This document shows, in pieces, positions 36,201 through 46,080 of a stretch of 64,000 nt of DNA (position 1 is the stretch's first letter; the number at the start of each line of letters is the position of its first letter). The notes under the pieces are model-generated. The model did no database searches and was not told the origin of the DNA. It saw nothing but the letters and a program-made list of their open reading frames with translations. A program made the translations under genes and the position numbers. This DNA is from Coenobita brevimanus (taxonomy: Eukaryota > Arthropoda > Malacostraca > Decapoda > Coenobitidae): positions 34,243,042-34,307,041 of the forward strand of contig CM064683.1 of the NCBI GenBank assembly GCA_032717465.1. Direction: 5' to 3'.

Positions 36201-36290
36201 AGTAACATTTGCACATTCACACGAATATTAAGTAACATTTGCACATTCACACGAATATTATTTAACATTTGCACATTCACACGAATATTA
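36201..36290 (+). repeat. 30-bp tandem repeat, 3 near-identical units
   Basis: Units start at 36201, 36231 and 36261. Each contains AACATTTGCACATTCACACG followed by AATATTA, with only the first three bases varying. Near-perfect, so recent. Confidence 0.96.
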
Positions 36291-36398
36291 TTCGACACAA
36301 GTAATGGGGGGAGGGAAAAGAAATTCAATTGAAAGAGAACAAGGAACGGGGGACGAAGAACAAGGGGGGAAATGGGAAGGTGTCAGTGGGTGGAACTA

Positions 36399-36402
<4 letters not shown>

Positions 36403-36477
<75 letters not shown>

Positions 36478-36504
36478 CAGACAGACAGACAGACAGACAG
36501 ACAG
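36403..36504. repeat. (GA)n followed by (ACAG)n
   Basis: About 72 bp of GA with one AAAG interruption, then seven ACAG units. Confidence 0.97.
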
Positions 36505-36984
36505 GGAGGAGGATCTTCGAAGGAAGAAGAAGGGTATTACTCTGTAGGCACAGAGCACCAAATGCTCCTTTCGTCATGGCTACTCCTCGCAGGATGCAGC
36601 GTTATACAGTAAGTTGATTCACAGTAACGGAACACTTGAAGTACACGTACTCACAGGGGAGAATCATCCACTGTCAGCTTTCATGTTGTAACTGCTTAGC
36701 CAACGGATACATTTACCTGACACAAGACGAGTTGGTTAAGTCTAGAGAAGTTATATTAGTCAGAGAGATAAGCGAGACCTCTAATACTGATTTTGTTTAT
36801 GCTGTTGAATCCTATAAGTATCCGAAGGTGAGAAAAGTGTTTATTTCTTTCTCAGGTGGCTCAACCTTGATGGAAACGGCTTTTGCATGCAGATGATTCA
36901 GAACTTATTTGTCAGTTGCCAAGTTCTTATATACCAGCCCCGCAGAGGAAAAATGTACACTGTGAATACAATATACGTGTAATT

Positions 36985-37240
36985 ATCCTGCAGCAGATAA
37001 CACCAGAAAGACAAGCAGAGAGACTAATAAGCTGGCTGACCCATGGATAGACAGGCATTCAGACGAACATTTCGATTCACAGGCAGACACAGACACCCCA
37101 GCATACAGGCAGACACAAAGACAGATCGACAGATATACAGGGAGACAGATGGCTAGACAGGCAGTCAGGCTAGCAAACCTATTATGAGACAGACAGACAG
37201 GCCAATAGGTAGGCAGAAACACAAACAGGCAGAAACAGAC
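36985..37240. repeat. Decayed (ACAG)n-rich region
   Basis: ACAGGCAG, CAGACACAGACA and GACAGACAGACAGG words dominate about 250 bp. The Cys/Leu/Ser frame on the minus strand is compositional. Confidence 0.65.
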
Positions 37241-37541
37241 GGCTGGATATCTACAGTATAAGCATCATTGAATCCCAGAGGTATAGCAGAATTAACACAT
37301 CAGCCTAGATATAAAGAATTTTAAGTATTACCCTGAGGATCATTCAGTTGTTGCTATGACTCGTTAGGATCTTAGAGTCGTTATTGTGACTGTAATTGTT
37401 ACAATGCTCTTGCATCTCTTTGGGAAAAAATATCTCGTTTCACAGAAAAATGTTTTACCCACTGTGCTGGAAAAGCACCTGAAAGCCAGGGAGACTACCT
37501 TCATTTAAATTCACTCATTCAGCAGCTGCATATAATACCTG

Positions 37542-37598
<57 letters not shown>

Positions 37599-37949
37599 TA
37601 TAGATTACACTGAGTATTATGTGGTTATACATTATAATGGTATATCTATAACCAAGGTAGCCTGCCATTATAAATAAAATCTTGAATCTGATAACCCAGA
37701 ATCCAACAACCTAGAATCTGATAACAGACATGGTTGCCACGAACCACTCCGTGCCTTCTAATCCTCCCTTCCCAATATCTGGTTTCAAACAATGTCTGGG
37801 ATAGATTAAAGTGATACCTTATCAACTTATTAAGAACCAGGTTTATCTTTATATGACTGACAGTTTTACTGCACATCTGCAGTGGCCACACACCTCATTA
37901 ATGTGTGATCATGTGTGTGATGGCAGTACTGTGCTTCGTCGGCTAAACG

Positions 37950-37990
<41 letters not shown>

Positions 37991-38575
37991 CGTTGATAGT
38001 GGTAGTGACAGTGACAGTTAGGGTGAGAGTGCGAGTGAGGCTGAAAGTGTGAGAGTGTGAGAGAGAGTGAAGGTGAGAGTGGGTGAGGGTGAGAATGAGA
38101 GGGTGGGATTTATGAAGGTGTGCGGCATTAGTGCATAAATGTTTCGGGTATGGGATTGTGTTATCACCTGAAAGTTCTTTGTTCTTGTAGCATAAAGTTA
38201 ATTTTGTGTGAAGGACAACATAACAAATCAGATATAATGTATGTTTGATTCGAAATGTGGATTGAAGCAGTGTTTCGTGCAGATTAACTCCGCCCTCCTC
38301 TCAAACACCCCTCCTCATCCCCCAATATGGCTGACGTCAAATACACTGTTACCAACACTGAATACCCCGAGTTATATTGCCTCTAAAGCAGGGGGGGTCT
38401 TTTCTTTTATGAGTGACTGTACGTCACCCCATCACATCTTGCCCTCAGAGAAACACTATATGTTTTTATGCTTTAGTTTATTATTGATTTGGCTATTACT
38501 AATGTATTTATTTGTTTTGTTTATTTTTTCAAGATCTGGCTTCAACTTGTCGAAAAGATGAAAGTTCAGGTGTGT
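37241..38575. other. Non-coding DNA with (CA)n and (GA)n arrays
   Basis: Contains (CA)n at 37544-37596 and (GA)n at 37953-37987, followed by a GTGAGAGTG-rich stretch to 38105. A short direct repeat of AATCTGATAACC/AGAATCTGATAAC lies near 37683-37725. No gene. Confidence 0.65.
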
Positions 38576-38589
38576 TATAGAGATGGATG

Positions 38590-40335
38590 TCACACAACGA
38601 TTACAGTGTATCCTGTACAGTATCATGTTCTTGAACGCGAATTTGAAGCCATGAAAGTTCATTGAACATTCCCAGAACAAACTTGGCGGCAGGGAACAGA
38701 AAACGACATCACCTCATCAAAAGTCAAACGAGTCAGGTTTTACCGTGTCGCCACATCCTCTACATATGGATTTTCACCATCACAGAAGCTTTTTTTGCTC
38801 TCTTCTTATCAAGTTGCATACCAGGCTGTTAGGTCAAACAAAACCCACACAAATGGTGGGGAAGCAATTATATCGTGTGTCCCTGTAGAAACAAGGATTG
38901 TTCTTGGTACGAAGGCAAGGAGAAAACTGCAAGTGCCTTCATCAACTGCTGTGATCCATAACCGATTAGTTGACATAGGTCAGAAAATTCTGCAGCAGGA
39001 TACCACTGGTATTAAGGTTAGTTCGGTAAAGATCAGCCTACCGGTGAGTGGGTCAACACATTCGTCAAACTGTTGTCAGGTACTGGCAGTGGTCCCCAAT
39101 GGAAAGCATAAGGGAGTGGAAGAAAATTTTCTCTTCTGTCACACGTTGAAGACAACGGTACAAGCTATAGATGTGTTCAGTATGAGAAAGGAATTCTTCA
39201 CAAAACACTAACTCCACCTAAAAAGGATTGGGTCGACACGTATGTACCAATGGGGCCCCAAACATGCTTGGCAATTGTTCAGAGTTCGCCGCGTTAATGA
39301 CAAAAAAAAAAAAAAAAAATATCCTAATATGAGAATCGCCTACTGGTTTCCCCACTCGTACGCGCTTGCAGCAAGATCATTGATCCCAAATCTGAAGAAG
39401 ATTTTGGATATCTGTGAGAAAGTTGTGAACATGATTCGTAGTCGTGCTTTGAATCATTGGCTGGTTTAGTTGCTCTGCGAGGAAGTGGGCCATGAACACA
39501 TTCTGTTTTTGTACCACACAAAAGTGAAGTAGCTAGTGAATGGTTCTGTGCTATCTCGTTTGTTTAGCAATTTTTCCGTGGGTAGGGGCAGGATCTCGTT
39601 GAGTATTTTGATGCCCGTGAGTTTATTCAAATGCCTTCATATTTGGATGCTTTAGTCGCAGCATTCAGTGAGTTCAGTCGCTCTCTATAGGGAAGGGGAT
39701 TCACCATTGCAACTGCAAACTAGAAGCTGGGTGCATATAAAAAATCTTTTAATTAGTAGAGGTGTTGGGAAAGGAAACTTAGTGTATTTTCCATCTCTTG
39801 TAGGAAGAGTCAAGACAGATGCTTCCTTGTAACCTGAAATTATTTTAAATTTTGTTGAGCATCGTGCAGATGCTGCTAACTTAAGTTGGTGGCTCCTTTT
39901 TCGTGTGGATAGCAGTAACCCTGTTATAACTGGATCATGCTTCCTTTCCGGATGAACTAGGAAGATATTGATGATAACAGTAGCATCAAGGAATATGTTA
40001 CGAATTCGAGAAGGAATCATGCAATCTATATGGAGTTTATCAAGAGCCATCTGGAGCACTTTTGAGTATCTCAGCTTGAAACATATTCTGTACTAATAAC
40101 AAAAGCTATCCCTATGCTGGTGCCATTCACGAACATTTGTCTTTGTGAAACTGGATTTTTCTGTCTCCTTCATATAAAAAGTATGTGAAGAAGCCGGGTG
40201 TATGCCCAGGATGGCTTGCGAGTAGCGCTCAGCACTAAGAAACCAAGGTTCGATGCCATAACAGAGATAAACAACAGTAGCAGAGTCACTGAGTTTGCAC
40301 GGCAAGTATTTCAAAACACATCCTGAAATGAATAA
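38590..40335 (+). pseudogene. hAT-superfamily transposase pseudogene (ZBED5/FAM200-like)
   Basis: Plus-strand relic of a hAT-type transposase of the sort that also gave rise to vertebrate ZBED5-like genes. N to C: a BED-finger-like remnant (LQCILYSIMFLNANLKP, about 38607-38657, with a stop after KP and a Tyr where a zinc-binding Cys is expected); LLSSYQVAYQAVRSNKTHT, the conserved block before the catalytic core (38795-38860); ENFLFCHTLKTTVQAIDVF (about 39122-39180); a TNGAPNMLGN-type block near 39245-39275 in a shifted frame; KVVNMIRSRALNHWL (about 39420-39466); and the C-terminal dimerisation region with LCETGF (40141-40158) and LRVALSTKKPRFDAI (40219-40263). An 18-bp A-run at 39302-39319 and numerous stops and frameshifts break it. 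No terminal inverted repeats or 8-bp duplication identified by eye. Confidence 0.8.
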
Positions 40336-40725
40336 ATGAATCAATCGTTGTTTGCAATGCAATACTTCGTAGTCAAACTAGTCACATATGTAAAATTTCA
40401 AATAAAAATAAAAAATGGTTCTGTTATTGGATACCCGTGGGAATAATGTTCATTCATGAAACTGAGATATGGGATGCATAACATATCTGGTGCTTTGAAA
40501 TGGTTGCGAACAGGATAATAGGATAGGAACCACTGTCTTAGATTCACGGTCTCTAAAACACCTTCATTTCACCTCCTTAGTTTCTCCATATTGTATTGTA
40601 AACATTATATATCCTATATGTCACTCTCTAGTTACTCATTATATCCTGATAGTCATGTCTCGTCGAACCACTTCAAGGAGATAATGATTCACTGAACTGT
40701 GAAATGTATACATCATTTCAGGGAT
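40336..40725. other. Non-coding DNA
   Basis: AT-rich, may include the 3' flank of the hAT copy. Nothing else recognised. Confidence 0.5.
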
Positions 40726-41056
40726 GACAGTTCATTTTTTTGGTTGAAAATGAATTATGCATCAATCTTCATGAAACTTTAGTGGATAATAGCTATGATA
40801 CCTACTTAAGCGTGTAGAAAGTTTCAGGACGATACATGAAGAAAAAAATATTAAAATCTTAATATATTTAACCTAACTTTTACTGACTGCTGCTCCTAAG
40901 TGAGTAAACATAAAATCATTTTAAAAATATCAGTGATTAAATTAATCATTTACAAATATAGCTCAGGGATTAGTTTTGCCAAATATAGCTATTATCCAGT
41001 AAAATTTCATGTAAATTGATGCATAATTTCATTTTCAACCAAAACAATCAACTGTC
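40726..41056. mobile_element. MITE with ~73-bp terminal inverted repeats
   Basis: Left end (40726-40798) begins GACAGTTCATTTTTTTGG then TTGAAAATGAATTATGCATC. The right end (40984-41056), read in reverse complement, begins GACAGTTGATTGTTTTGG then TTGAAAATGAAATTATGCATC and also ends at GGATAATAGCTAT. Internal DNA is about 185 bp, AT-rich and non-coding. Total 331 bp, typical for a miniature inverted-repeat transposable element. The bases just outside (GGGA on the left, TCCCC on the right) may extend the ends; no clear target duplication. Confidence 0.88.
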
Positions 41057-41274
41057 TCCCCTTCAATCAGGCGATCTTCTTCAGCTTGGAAAGAGCCCTA
41101 GCAGTAACAAGTTTAGTAATGGCTTTCTTCCAACCTCCCTAATTCGAAAAATATGCCCTACGATGAGGAAAGAAGAAGACTGGAGAAACTAAGAATAGCT
41201 AATATAACGTTCTCTGAAAGAGGTAGCACATCGTGGAACACCATTCCATTGTACTGTATCTGTTTCCACACTTC

Positions 41275-41289
41275 TCTCCAGCATTATCA
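41275..41289 (+). repeat. Target-site duplication, left, of tRNA-derived SINE
   Basis: TCTCCAGCATTATCA, identical to 41460-41474. Confidence 0.93.
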
Positions 41290-41459
41290 GGGGGGCGCGG
41301 TAGCACAGTGGTAGCGCGCTGGACTTGTGATCGGGGGATTGCAAGTTCGAGCCTCGCCCGGGCTGCCGTGCCGGGAGGGGTAGCTCCCTCCTGTAACCCT
41401 AGCGGGGCTATATAGTCCAATACAGGGCTTAGCTCGGGGGAACTCCATTTCTCCCATTT
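41290..41459 (+). mobile_element. tRNA-derived SINE, intact, 170 bp
   Basis: The head is tRNA-like: box A TAGCACAGTGG (41301-41311) and box B GTTCGAGCC (41345-41353) match the RNA polymerase III internal promoter consensus with tRNA spacing. A tRNA-unrelated body follows, with a GGGAGG...CCTCC hairpin, and the element ends CTCCCATTTT, a T-run that could terminate pol III. A perfect 15-bp duplication flanks it, so this is a retroposed copy and not a tRNA gene: the acceptor stem does not close and no CCA-type end is expected. Perfect flanks imply a young insertion. The short frames across it on both strands are not coding. Confidence 0.92.
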
Positions 41460-41474
41460 TCTCCAGCATTATCA
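41460..41474 (+). repeat. Target-site duplication, right, of tRNA-derived SINE
   Basis: TCTCCAGCATTATCA, identical to 41275-41289. Confidence 0.93.
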
Positions 41475-41643
41475 TTTCTCACTCCGTTAAACCATTACAC
41501 CATACACATTGCTCATCATTTATTTCTAACATATGAACTACCTCAGTTTCCTAGCTATTAGGGTTCATGCTTCACATCCACACAGCACAACCAACATCAC
41601 TATACCTTCAGACAAACCTATAATTTCTGAAGAGACACTGCTC

Positions 41644-41664
41644 CTCTCTCTCTCTCTCTCTCTC

Positions 41665-41702
<38 letters not shown>
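41644..41702. repeat. (CT)n followed by (TA)n
   Basis: About 24 bp CT then about 34 bp TA. Confidence 0.96.
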
Positions 41703-41708
<6 letters not shown>

Positions 41709-41992
41709 CATATAAGACAATGCTTGTCTGTTTGACCCCTGTGGAAATCGAGGTGGATGCGTTTAGAACGCACTGAACAACTCTATCAAATGGAACTTTT
41801 TATGGCGATTTTTACTACACATATTACAGTTGCTAAAGTGGCGTCCCTCATCGCCATGCTTAGAACTAATTCGAAAGAATCAAGTCAACATTGTGGAAAT
41901 GTGGCAGCCAATTACAGATCTTTTTTTCTTTTTAGTTCTACAATAATGTCATTATTAGCTGCGCTAGGTCGGATAGGTTGGACAGATTGATG

Positions 41993-42000
41993 GGGTGGTA
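41993..42000. repeat. Candidate 8-bp target duplication, left side of LINE
   Basis: GGGTGGTA, also found at 45788-45795 exactly where the retrotransposon sequence stops. The right flank is G/T-rich, so chance identity is possible. Confidence 0.5.
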
Positions 42001-42479
42001 GTAGTAGTAGTAGTAGTTGTTCCCTAGGCAGTCTGGCCGAACAGCCCCGAGTCCCTAAGGAAGGCCACGGCATAGACAGGGCCTTCCCACAGATCTTTCA
42101 AGGAGTGTATGTTGTGTTGTTGGCGTAGGTGATTCTGTGCAATGCAGTCTTCCATAATGTGCTTAATAGTATAGGGTGCTGTGTTGTATTCTGGACATGC
42201 ATCAGCGACTGAGTCATCCATCCTTTTCTGGTAACTTAAGAGGGCTGGATGATGCCCACATCTCAGCCCTGCCAGGTGGACCCTGTCCTCACGAGGGAGA
42301 TAGGATTCGAAGGGGTGGCTATCAGGAGGCCGTGCTTGCAGCTGTGTGTTGTCTTTAAGTGACTGAATGGAGCGGCGAGTGATTTCAGTATGGATATGTT
42401 TCTGGAAGCTGGTCTGAGGCGGGCGAGGGGGTAGAGATGACAGTATTTGTGTATGGAATCAATGATATCAATCTGGACC
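42001..42479 (-). pseudogene. LINE 3' segment: polyprotein C-terminus and (TAC)n tail
   Basis: Minus-strand frame open from about 42432 to 42024: ILSSLPPRPPQTSFQKHIHT, then EITRRSIQSLKDN, PREDRVHLAGLRCGHHPALL, DACPEYNTAPYTIKHIMEDC and HSLKDLWEGPVYAVAFLRD, then a stop. The CPEC...H..xxC pattern (here CPEY, the second Cys lost) and LRCGH are typical of the C-terminal zinc-knuckle-like region of jockey/R1-type LINEs. Upstream of 42445 two TGA codons interrupt the frame. The tail after the stop is (TAC)n (42001-42018). Confidence 0.8.
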
Positions 42480-42681
42480 TGGAGCGGTGGCGTCTTCGTC
42501 GTGGGTCTACCCCCCAGAGGCTGTCGAAGCAGAAGAGGAGGACAGCATAGGAGCCAAACCACCGCATACCCCCCCGGCCCCTTACGGGACCCGAGAACCT
42601 GGGAGTGGCTTCGGTCGCCCGGGCAAGTACCACACCTCTCAGCACAACACATACAACAACACCGTTTTTCTGCACCGTGAA
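42480..42681 (+). promoter_or_regulatory. LINE 5' untranslated leader
   Basis: GC-rich, non-conserved stretch before the first ATG of the 2A-containing frame (42682). It is in frame with a further upstream ATG at 42487, so the true start is uncertain. In many LINEs the promoter is internal to this region; that is inference only. Confidence 0.45.
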
Positions 42682-43149
42682 ATGACCCCTGCGGTCATTT
42701 CTCGACGACGATTTCTACCCGGAGACATTGAGAGCAGTCCAGGACCCACCAACAAATACATATGTCCAACATGCTCAAAACCTATCACGTCAAGCCGACA
42801 GACAAAGCGTTCAATTCAATACAATTCCTGCAAGAACTGTACCCATTACACCTGCACAACACTTGCATCCAGGAAGCACTACACAAACACCTGGACCTGC
42901 TCCCTATGCTCCTTCCCCCGACCCACTAACCCCCCCACCAACCCTACTCCTACTTCCTCCACACCTCCTCAGCCTATCCCACCGATCCTTCCTACACCAT
43001 CCAATCCCCCAACACCTCCCAGTCCACCCCATCCTAATCCACCCCAACCCTTACCTCCACCACAACCTTCCCCTACCCTTCCTCTCCACCCACACCACCA
43101 CCTCCCTCCCGTGCTGCAGCAGCCAACACACATTGCACACACAACATAA
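42682..43149 (+). pseudogene. LINE N-terminal region: 2A-like motif, zinc finger, Pro-rich linker
   Basis: From ATG 42682: MTPAVISRRRFLP, then GDIESSPGP (42721-42747), a near match to the 2A ribosome-skipping consensus D-V/I-E-x-N-P-G-P with Ser in place of Asn. A PHD-like zinc finger follows directly (42763-42909): CPTC, QYNSCKNC, THYTC and WTCSLC. The Tyr in QYNSC replaces a Cys usual in such fingers. Then comes a linker of about 75 residues, mostly Pro, Thr and Ser. The frame hits a stop at 43147, where the endonuclease continues in another frame. 2A-like motifs at this position are known from several APE-type LINEs. Confidence 0.8.
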
Positions 43150-44104
43150 ACATCCTTCAATTAAACATAGACGGCATAAACACCAAACAACAAGAACTCT
43201 CACAATTCATCAAACAACATAACATACACATTGCCATCTTACAAGAAATAAAACTAAACAGAACACAAAAAACACCTACATTTCACAATTTCACCACCAT
43301 TCGACAGGACCGGGCGACGGCGGTGGTGGAGGACTCATCACCCTGGTACACAAATCCATTAACTATTCAGATACCAGTGCACACACAAAGTCACTTCTCC
43401 CCTCACATGACACCACAACAGAAATACAATCAATTAAAATCGCCAACACATACATTCCCCCCCAATCGTCCCTCACAGTACCACTCAATTACTCTCCACA
43501 AATACACCACGTCACTAACATACCCAACATCATCCTGGGTGGTGATTTCAACGCCAAGGCGTCGGCCTGGCGTGTCAACAACCCTGACACAGACAGAGGG
43601 CTGGTACTACAATCCCAGACAGATCATCTTTTCATACTTAATAATCTACATCAACATACCCATATCCCACACCAAGCCCTCTTCCTCCCATCATCCCCAG
43701 ACATCACCTTCTGTTCCCCAAACCTCGCCCCCACAACATCCTGGAGAGTGGTCAAAACCCTTGGATCTGATCACCTTCCAATCATCATCACTACCAAAAC
43801 CAGAATCACCCTAGATGGCCACAGACATACATACAGTAATTACAAGAGAGCCAATTGGGAGACCTTCACATCTGAAACAGAACAACATTTCGAAACATTA
43901 AACAGTACACCCATCACAAACATCAACACCGCTGTGCACACTATCAATACAGTTATACAAAAAGCAGGCAACAGAAAGAGACACAACCCCATCTTCACAC
44001 CAGAAATTAAAGGCCTCATCAGACAACGGGACACACTACGACACTCCTCAACATCCCATACACAAGACACATACAACAAATACAAGAACTCAGCACTGAA
44101 ATAA
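43137..44104 (+). pseudogene. LINE apurinic/apyrimidinic-type endonuclease domain
   Basis: Motifs in order: NINILQLNIDGINTKQQEL (43143 onward), the ILQEIKL block with the metal-binding Glu (about 43233-43253), GDFNAKASAW (about 43541-43570), PDITF-type block, and LGSDHLPIII with the catalytic His (about 43760-43787). A frameshift at about 43306 separates the first part from GDGGGGGLITLVHKS onward; the rest is open to 44104. The linker to the reverse transcriptase has KRANWETF, as common in this superfamily. The domain would nick target DNA in an intact element. Confidence 0.85.
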
Positions 44105-45296
44105 ACAATAAAATATCAGAACAGCAAACACTTAGTTGGAAAAATTATCTACAGAGACTTGACCACAAAACAAACATCAGCAAACTCTACAAAACACTAA
44201 ACAGCATCACACTTCCCAACAGCAACACTACACAATCACACGCTGCTATCTCAACAACAGACACCATATCTTCAAACAAACAACAAGCAAACTCTCTCAT
44301 CAATCACTTTTCACATGTCAGCCATCTTAACCCCCATCACAACGACCGACGTACGAGACAGTTCCCCACAGACCCAAACTACGCACCTTTCACTTACAAC
44401 CAGACGAAGCACATCATCAGCAACCTTAAGCACTCATCTGCCTGGGGACCAGACAACATGAGCAACATTCACCTTAAACACCTCGGACGACAAGACATAC
44501 AAGCACTCACCAACATATCAAACTACAGCTACTCACACAACACAATACTCAGAATCTGGAAGCATGGCATTATCATCACTATCCCTAAACCCAACAAAGA
44601 CTCTAAGGTTACATTCCTCACACCGCCCCATCACACTCCTCTGCACCCCCTCAGAAGTTACTGAACGACTGGTACTACAACTAGTTACACCTCACATTCC
44701 CCTAGCCCCATCACAACATGGCTTTAGGCCGCTGCACTCCACAAAAACCCTTCTTACAGACCTTACACAGAGAGTTTTTGATGGCATAAATTCAGCTAGG
44801 CCACCACATAGAACACTCCTAGTCATACTAGACATTAGCAGAGTTTTTGATGCCATCCCCTGCCACAACCTCACGAACAAAATAAGCAACATAAACATAC
44901 ACAATAACACAAAAAGATGACTGGCAAACTACTTAGCAGGCAGATGTGTACATGTAACATTTGCCAGTCAGTCATTGAACATCAGAAACTTCACAAATGT
45001 CGTCCCCCAAGGATCCGTTTTGTCTACACTCTTTAACCTATACATGCACGACGTATCCACACCCCACACGCCACAGGTACACAAAGCTTCCTATGCAAAT
45101 GATATAACACTTACATGTACGCACCAAAACGAAAACACAGCTGCACACATCCTCCAACCTTACCTCAATACACTACACGAATAGTTCACCACAAACAGGC
45201 TCAAAATAGCCCCAGCCAAATCTACAGTGACCCTTCTCACATACTGGACAGCAGAACACAGTCACATTCCACACCTCACCATAAACAACACTTCCC

Positions 45297-45343
<47 letters not shown>

Positions 45344-45787
45344 CCTTGGTGTAACATACAACACATCGTTGTCATTTAAACATCACATCACAAACATTAA
45401 AAATAAAATAACACCAAGACTCAATGACCTGAGGTCACTTGCCCATATAACATTTGGACACAACAAAGAAATCACCACCACAGTATACAAATAATATATA
45501 CGTTCAGTGATGATTTATGCAAGCCCTGCTTGGGCTCCTAACCTCACTAAAACACACTACAACACTCTACAGACCATACAGAACAAGGCCCTAAAAATAA
45601 TCACAGGCTGCACTACTGTACACCTACAGACCACATACATCAAGAAACCAAAGTTCTCAAAGCCAAGGATCACCTTTACATGAGAGGCACCCAAATTCTC
45701 GCTGCAGCCTCCACAAACCCACAACATCCACTACACTACATGGCAACACACCCACACACACCAAGGAACATCAAAACAATACTCAGT
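44098..45787 (+). pseudogene. LINE reverse transcriptase domain (inactive)
   Basis: Collinear blocks: NLKHSSAWGPDNMSNIHLKH, IPKPNKD, frameshift near 44605, HGFRPLHSTKTLL, LLVILDISRVFDAI with the first catalytic Asp (about 44818-44856), NVVPQGSVLS (about 45000-45030) and YANDITL (45092-45112). YAND replaces the catalytic YADD by a single G-to-A change. In-frame stops replace Trp codons in KR-W-LANYL (TGA, near 44918) and HE-W-FTTN (TAG, near 45182). A (CA)n array (45299-45339) splits INNTSL from KILGVTYNTSLSF. The thumb part keeps SPAWAPNLTKTHYNTLQTIQ and KALKIITGC, then a shift to TKVLKAKDHLYMRGTQIL. No functional enzyme is possible. Confidence 0.88.
45299..45339. repeat. (CA)n inside the reverse transcriptase gene
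   Basis: About 20 CA units at a Thr-His position of the coding sequence. Confidence 0.96.
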
Positions 45788-46080
45788 GGGTGGTATTGGG
45801 TGGCAGGGTTGAGTGAATGGGTGGTTGTAGAAGGGCAGGGTGGGTGTAGAAGGGCAGGGTGGGTGGAGTGGGTGAAAGGTTAGAGGGTGCGTGTGATGGG
45901 TCAGTTTTGATGGGGTGGATGGGAAGTGTTGGTGGGTGTGGTGGGGCAGCGTGGGTGGGCGAGTCGGTGGGACAGCGTGGATAAGTAGCTGGGCAGTGTA
46001 GGTGGATGGGAGGAGAAGGGGGTGAGCAAGCGAATATGGTGGGTGGGGAGGGTTAGTGGGTGGGTGGGTTGTGTGGTAGT
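45788..46080. repeat. G-rich low-complexity tract with G-quadruplex motif
   Basis: Starts with GGGTGGTA (candidate target duplication, 45788-45795). Words such as GAAGGGCAGGGTGGGTG recur. 46041-46068 has six GGG/GGGG runs with loops of 1-4 bases, matching the standard G-quadruplex pattern. The Pro/Thr/His frame on the minus strand is compositional. Confidence 0.75.

Larger units (their letters stand above)
42001..45787. mobile_element. Non-LTR retrotransposon (LINE) with 5' inversion
   Basis: One APE-type LINE in two head-to-head parts. The 5' part (about 42480-45787) lies on the plus strand and carries a 2A-like motif, zinc finger, endonuclease and reverse transcriptase. The 3' part (about 42479-42001) lies on the minus strand and carries the polyprotein C-terminus, stop codon and a (TAC)n tail. 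The protein order ends on plus at ...HPHTPRNIKTIL and resumes on minus near HIHTEITRRSIQSL, which is collinear in relatives as I remember them. This is the geometry expected from twin-priming. Candidate 8-bp duplications flank the whole. The polyprotein resembles the jockey/I/ingi-like superfamily; the exact clade is uncertain. Confidence 0.8.

Noticed and set aside
41290..41365. A functional tRNA gene
   Set aside because: Box A and B fit, but the acceptor stem does not close properly, a non-tRNA body follows and a 15-bp target duplication flanks 170 bp. It is a SINE head.
42447..42680. Independent gene overlapping the LINE junction
   Set aside because: The frame crosses the head-to-head junction and covers the LINE leader; it has no conserved content.
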